Source of the DNA: Phenylobacterium sp.
Lineage (GTDB): Bacteria; Pseudomonadota; Alphaproteobacteria; Caulobacterales; Caulobacteraceae
Assembly (NCBI RefSeq): GCF_030645195.1
Contig: NZ_JAUSLW010000030.1
Location: 1 to 64,000 of the forward strand
Direction: 5' to 3'
DNA length: 64,000 nucleotides
The position numbers were made by a program, and so were the translations under genes. A model generated the notes under the pieces. The model was given only the letters and a program-made list of their open reading frames with translations, made no database searches and had not been told where the DNA came from. Each line of letters starts with the position of its first letter. The stretch's first letter is position 1. Below are positions 62,680 through 64,000 of this stretch, piece after piece.

Positions 62680-62738
62680 GCCGTCCCGTCTGGGGCGAGG
62701 GCGGGTGAGACGCGCGCGGTTCGTGCTAGGATTGCGTC

Positions 62739-63878
62739 ATGTCGGGGGCCTCCGCAAAAACGCACGACCGGCGCCGCCTGCGCTTTTCGCTGGCGCTGGT
62801 GACCCTGGTCCTGGCGCTCGCCTGGCCCCAGGCGCGGCGGCCGGCCGAGCGCCTGCCGGCCGGGCGCACGGTGCAGCAGGCCGTCGCCGCCACCGAGGCG
62901 CCGGACCTCTCGAGGGCGATCATCGCCCTGGGGCGCGGCTTCGACGGGCGGGTCGGCATCGCCGTGCGCGACGTCGACGAGGGCTGGACGGCCTCCTTCG
63001 ACGGCGACAGCAAGTTCCCCCAGCAAAGCGTCTCCAAGCTCTGGGTGGCCCTGGCGGCCCTGGACGCGGTGGACCGGGGCAGGATGGCGCTCGCCGACAC
63101 CTTGGTGGTCCGCAAGGACGACCTCAGCATCTTCCACCAGCCCCTGCGCAAGCACGTCGGCGAGAACGGCTATCCGGTCACGGTGCGTGAGCTGATCCGT
63201 GGGGCCATCGCCCAGAGCGACAACGCCGCCAACGACATGCTGGTGGCCCATGTCGGCGGCCAGACCGCCGTCCAGGCGATCCTCGACGGCCATCGCCTCA
63301 AGGGGGTCTGGGCCAGCCCGCCGGAGAAGGTGATGCAGGCCCAGATCGCCGGCCTGGACTGGAAGCCGGAATACTCCTTCGACCGCACCTTCTGGACCGA
63401 GCGCGACACCCTGTCGCCCGAGGCCCGCTCGGTGAACCTGGATGCGTACCTGCAGGACCCCTATGACGCCGCCACCCCCGTCGGACTGGTGACCGCCCTG
63501 GCCCGCCTGCAGCGCGGGGAACTGCTGGCGCCGGCCTCCACGGACCTGCTGCTGGACATCATGCGCGGGACCGAGACCGGCGCCAGCCGGCTGCCGGCCG
63601 GTCTCGCGCCGGGCTGGCGGCTGGCTCACAAGACCGGGACCGGCCAGGTGATGGGGCCGGTGGCCACCGGCTTCAACGATGTGGGGATCATGACCGCCCC
63701 GGACGGTCACAGCTATGCGGTGGCGGTGATGATCGCCCAGACCCGTCGCCCGACGCCCGAGCGCCAGGACCTGATGGCCGCCGTGGCCCGGGCCGTGATC
63801 GCCCATCACGACCGCCACACCGCCGCCCAAACCGGCGTCTATGGTCAAGCTCCAGGCGATGCGACCCATTCGCCTTGA
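62739..63878 (+). CDS. Class A beta-lactamase-like serine hydrolase
   Basis: 379-aa protein with an N-terminal membrane anchor or uncleaved signal (RFSLALVTLVLALAWP). Penicillin-recognising fold: SxxK as QQSVSKLW near 96, SDN as AQSDNAAND near 157, and KTG as HKTGTGQ near 303. The omega-loop region (EARSVNLDAYLQDPYDAATP) does not align with the usual ExxLN-D spacing: the Glu is shifted by one, so deacylation may differ. The protein is longer than typical class A enzymes (about 290). It could act on cell-wall peptides or beta-lactams. It sits between acpS and the expected lepB. Confidence 0.82.
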   Translation: MSGASAKTHDRRRLRFSLALVTLVLALAWPQARRPAERLPAGRTVQQAVAATEAPDLSRAIIALGRGFDGRVGIAVRDVDEGWTASFDGDSKFPQQSVSKLWVALAALDAVDRGRMALADTLVVRKDDLSIFHQPLRKHVGENGYPVTVRELIRGAIAQSDNAANDMLVAHVGGQTAVQAILDGHRLKGVWASPPEKVMQAQIAGLDWKPEYSFDRTFWTERDTLSPEARSVNLDAYLQDPYDAATPVGLVTALARLQRGELLAPASTDLLLDIMRGTETGASRLPAGLAPGWRLAHKTGTGQVMGPVATGFNDVGIMTAPDGHSYAVAVMIAQTRRPTPERQDLMAAVARAVIAHHDRHTAAQTGVYGQAPGDATHSP

Positions 63879-63975
63879 TGAAGAGTTCACGGGCGCGACT
63901 CTTGCCGCTGGGCTATGCAGCGGTTAGCTACAGCCTCTCCATGCCCCGGCGCGCCGGTTGTTTTCGGAACTCACT

Positions 63976-64000
63976 ATGACTGACGACGTGCACAGCGCGG
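63976..64000 (+). CDS. Start of next gene (lepB expected), truncated
   Basis: Only ATG and about eight codons (MTDDVHSA) are visible before the window ends. In alphaproteobacteria acpS is usually followed by lepB (signal peptidase I), rnc and era, so lepB is the likely identity by synteny. The sequence alone does not show this. Confidence 0.35.

Noticed and set aside
63905-63923. CCGCTG...CAGCGG hairpin after the beta-lactamase-like gene
   Set aside because: Only 6 bp with a 7-base loop and no T-run; too weak to call a terminator.

Overview
This window is a core-chromosome segment of a GC-rich alphaproteobacterium, most likely a member of the Caulobacteraceae (Caulobacter or Phenylobacterium). 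The evidence is the complete holdfast polysaccharide cluster hfsEFGHCBAD, neighbourhoods such as topA-dprA-plsY, pyrB-pyrC', gatCAB and pyrE-pdxJ-acpS, many ATGA/TGATG gene overlaps, and the near absence of mobile DNA. I found no insertion sequence, phage, CRISPR array or rRNA. One tRNA gene is present (tRNA-Ser, anticodon GCU).

Left part (1-15,900). A truncated topA, a small ORF, dprA-plsY and an ArsR regulator with a P-loop kinase come first. A pyrimidine operon follows: pyrB, a LOG-family nucleotide hydrolase, and a dihydroorotase homologue that has lost most of its metal ligands and so is probably a non-catalytic PyrC'. Next are a MarR regulator with a clear promoter and operator plus its membrane-protein partner, ruvX, gatC-gatA, a small secreted protein, gatB, two tandem RcnB-like secreted proteins and a Sel1-like small protein. 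Several perfect hairpins act as terminators between these units.

Holdfast region (15,900-25,150). hfsD is divergent from hfsA-hfsB-hfsC. hfsE-hfsF-hfsG-hfsH is transcribed towards hfsC and the stop codons overlap. The set covers initiation (HfsE), extension (HfsG), deacetylation (HfsH), flipping (HfsF), polymerisation (HfsC), length control (HfsA/HfsB) and export (HfsD).

Middle (25,300-43,900). After tRNA-Ser come an orphan peptide-binding lipoprotein and a monoacylglycerol-lipase-like hydrolase. Then comes the most interesting locus: an ECF sigma factor divergent from a single-polypeptide EgtB-EgtD fusion (ergothioneine-type sulfur chemistry). Back-to-back GGAAC-N16/17-CGTT promoters of the EcfG general-stress type lie between them. 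It is followed by a KGG-repeat stress protein, a MacA/MacB-like export system whose adaptor carries a Spy-like insertion, a two-component system probably controlling it, an MBL hydrolase, an APC permease, hrpB and two methyltransferases.

Right part (43,900-64,000). A TetR regulator leads a tightly overlapping BtuF-BtuC-BtuD-type uptake operon that ends in a small hydrolase. Then come slt, dapA-smpB-GNAT, an NYN protein with a family-5 uracil-DNA glycosylase and a GFA protein, folK, rpoZ-spoT, a TauD-like dioxygenase with a GST, an EamA exporter, pyrE-pdxJ-acpS, a class A beta-lactamase-like protein and the first codons of a further gene (lepB is expected from synteny).

Starts were adjusted from the ORF track using ribosome-binding sites, overlaps and protein family boundaries. 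Functional names come from motifs read by eye, with no database search.
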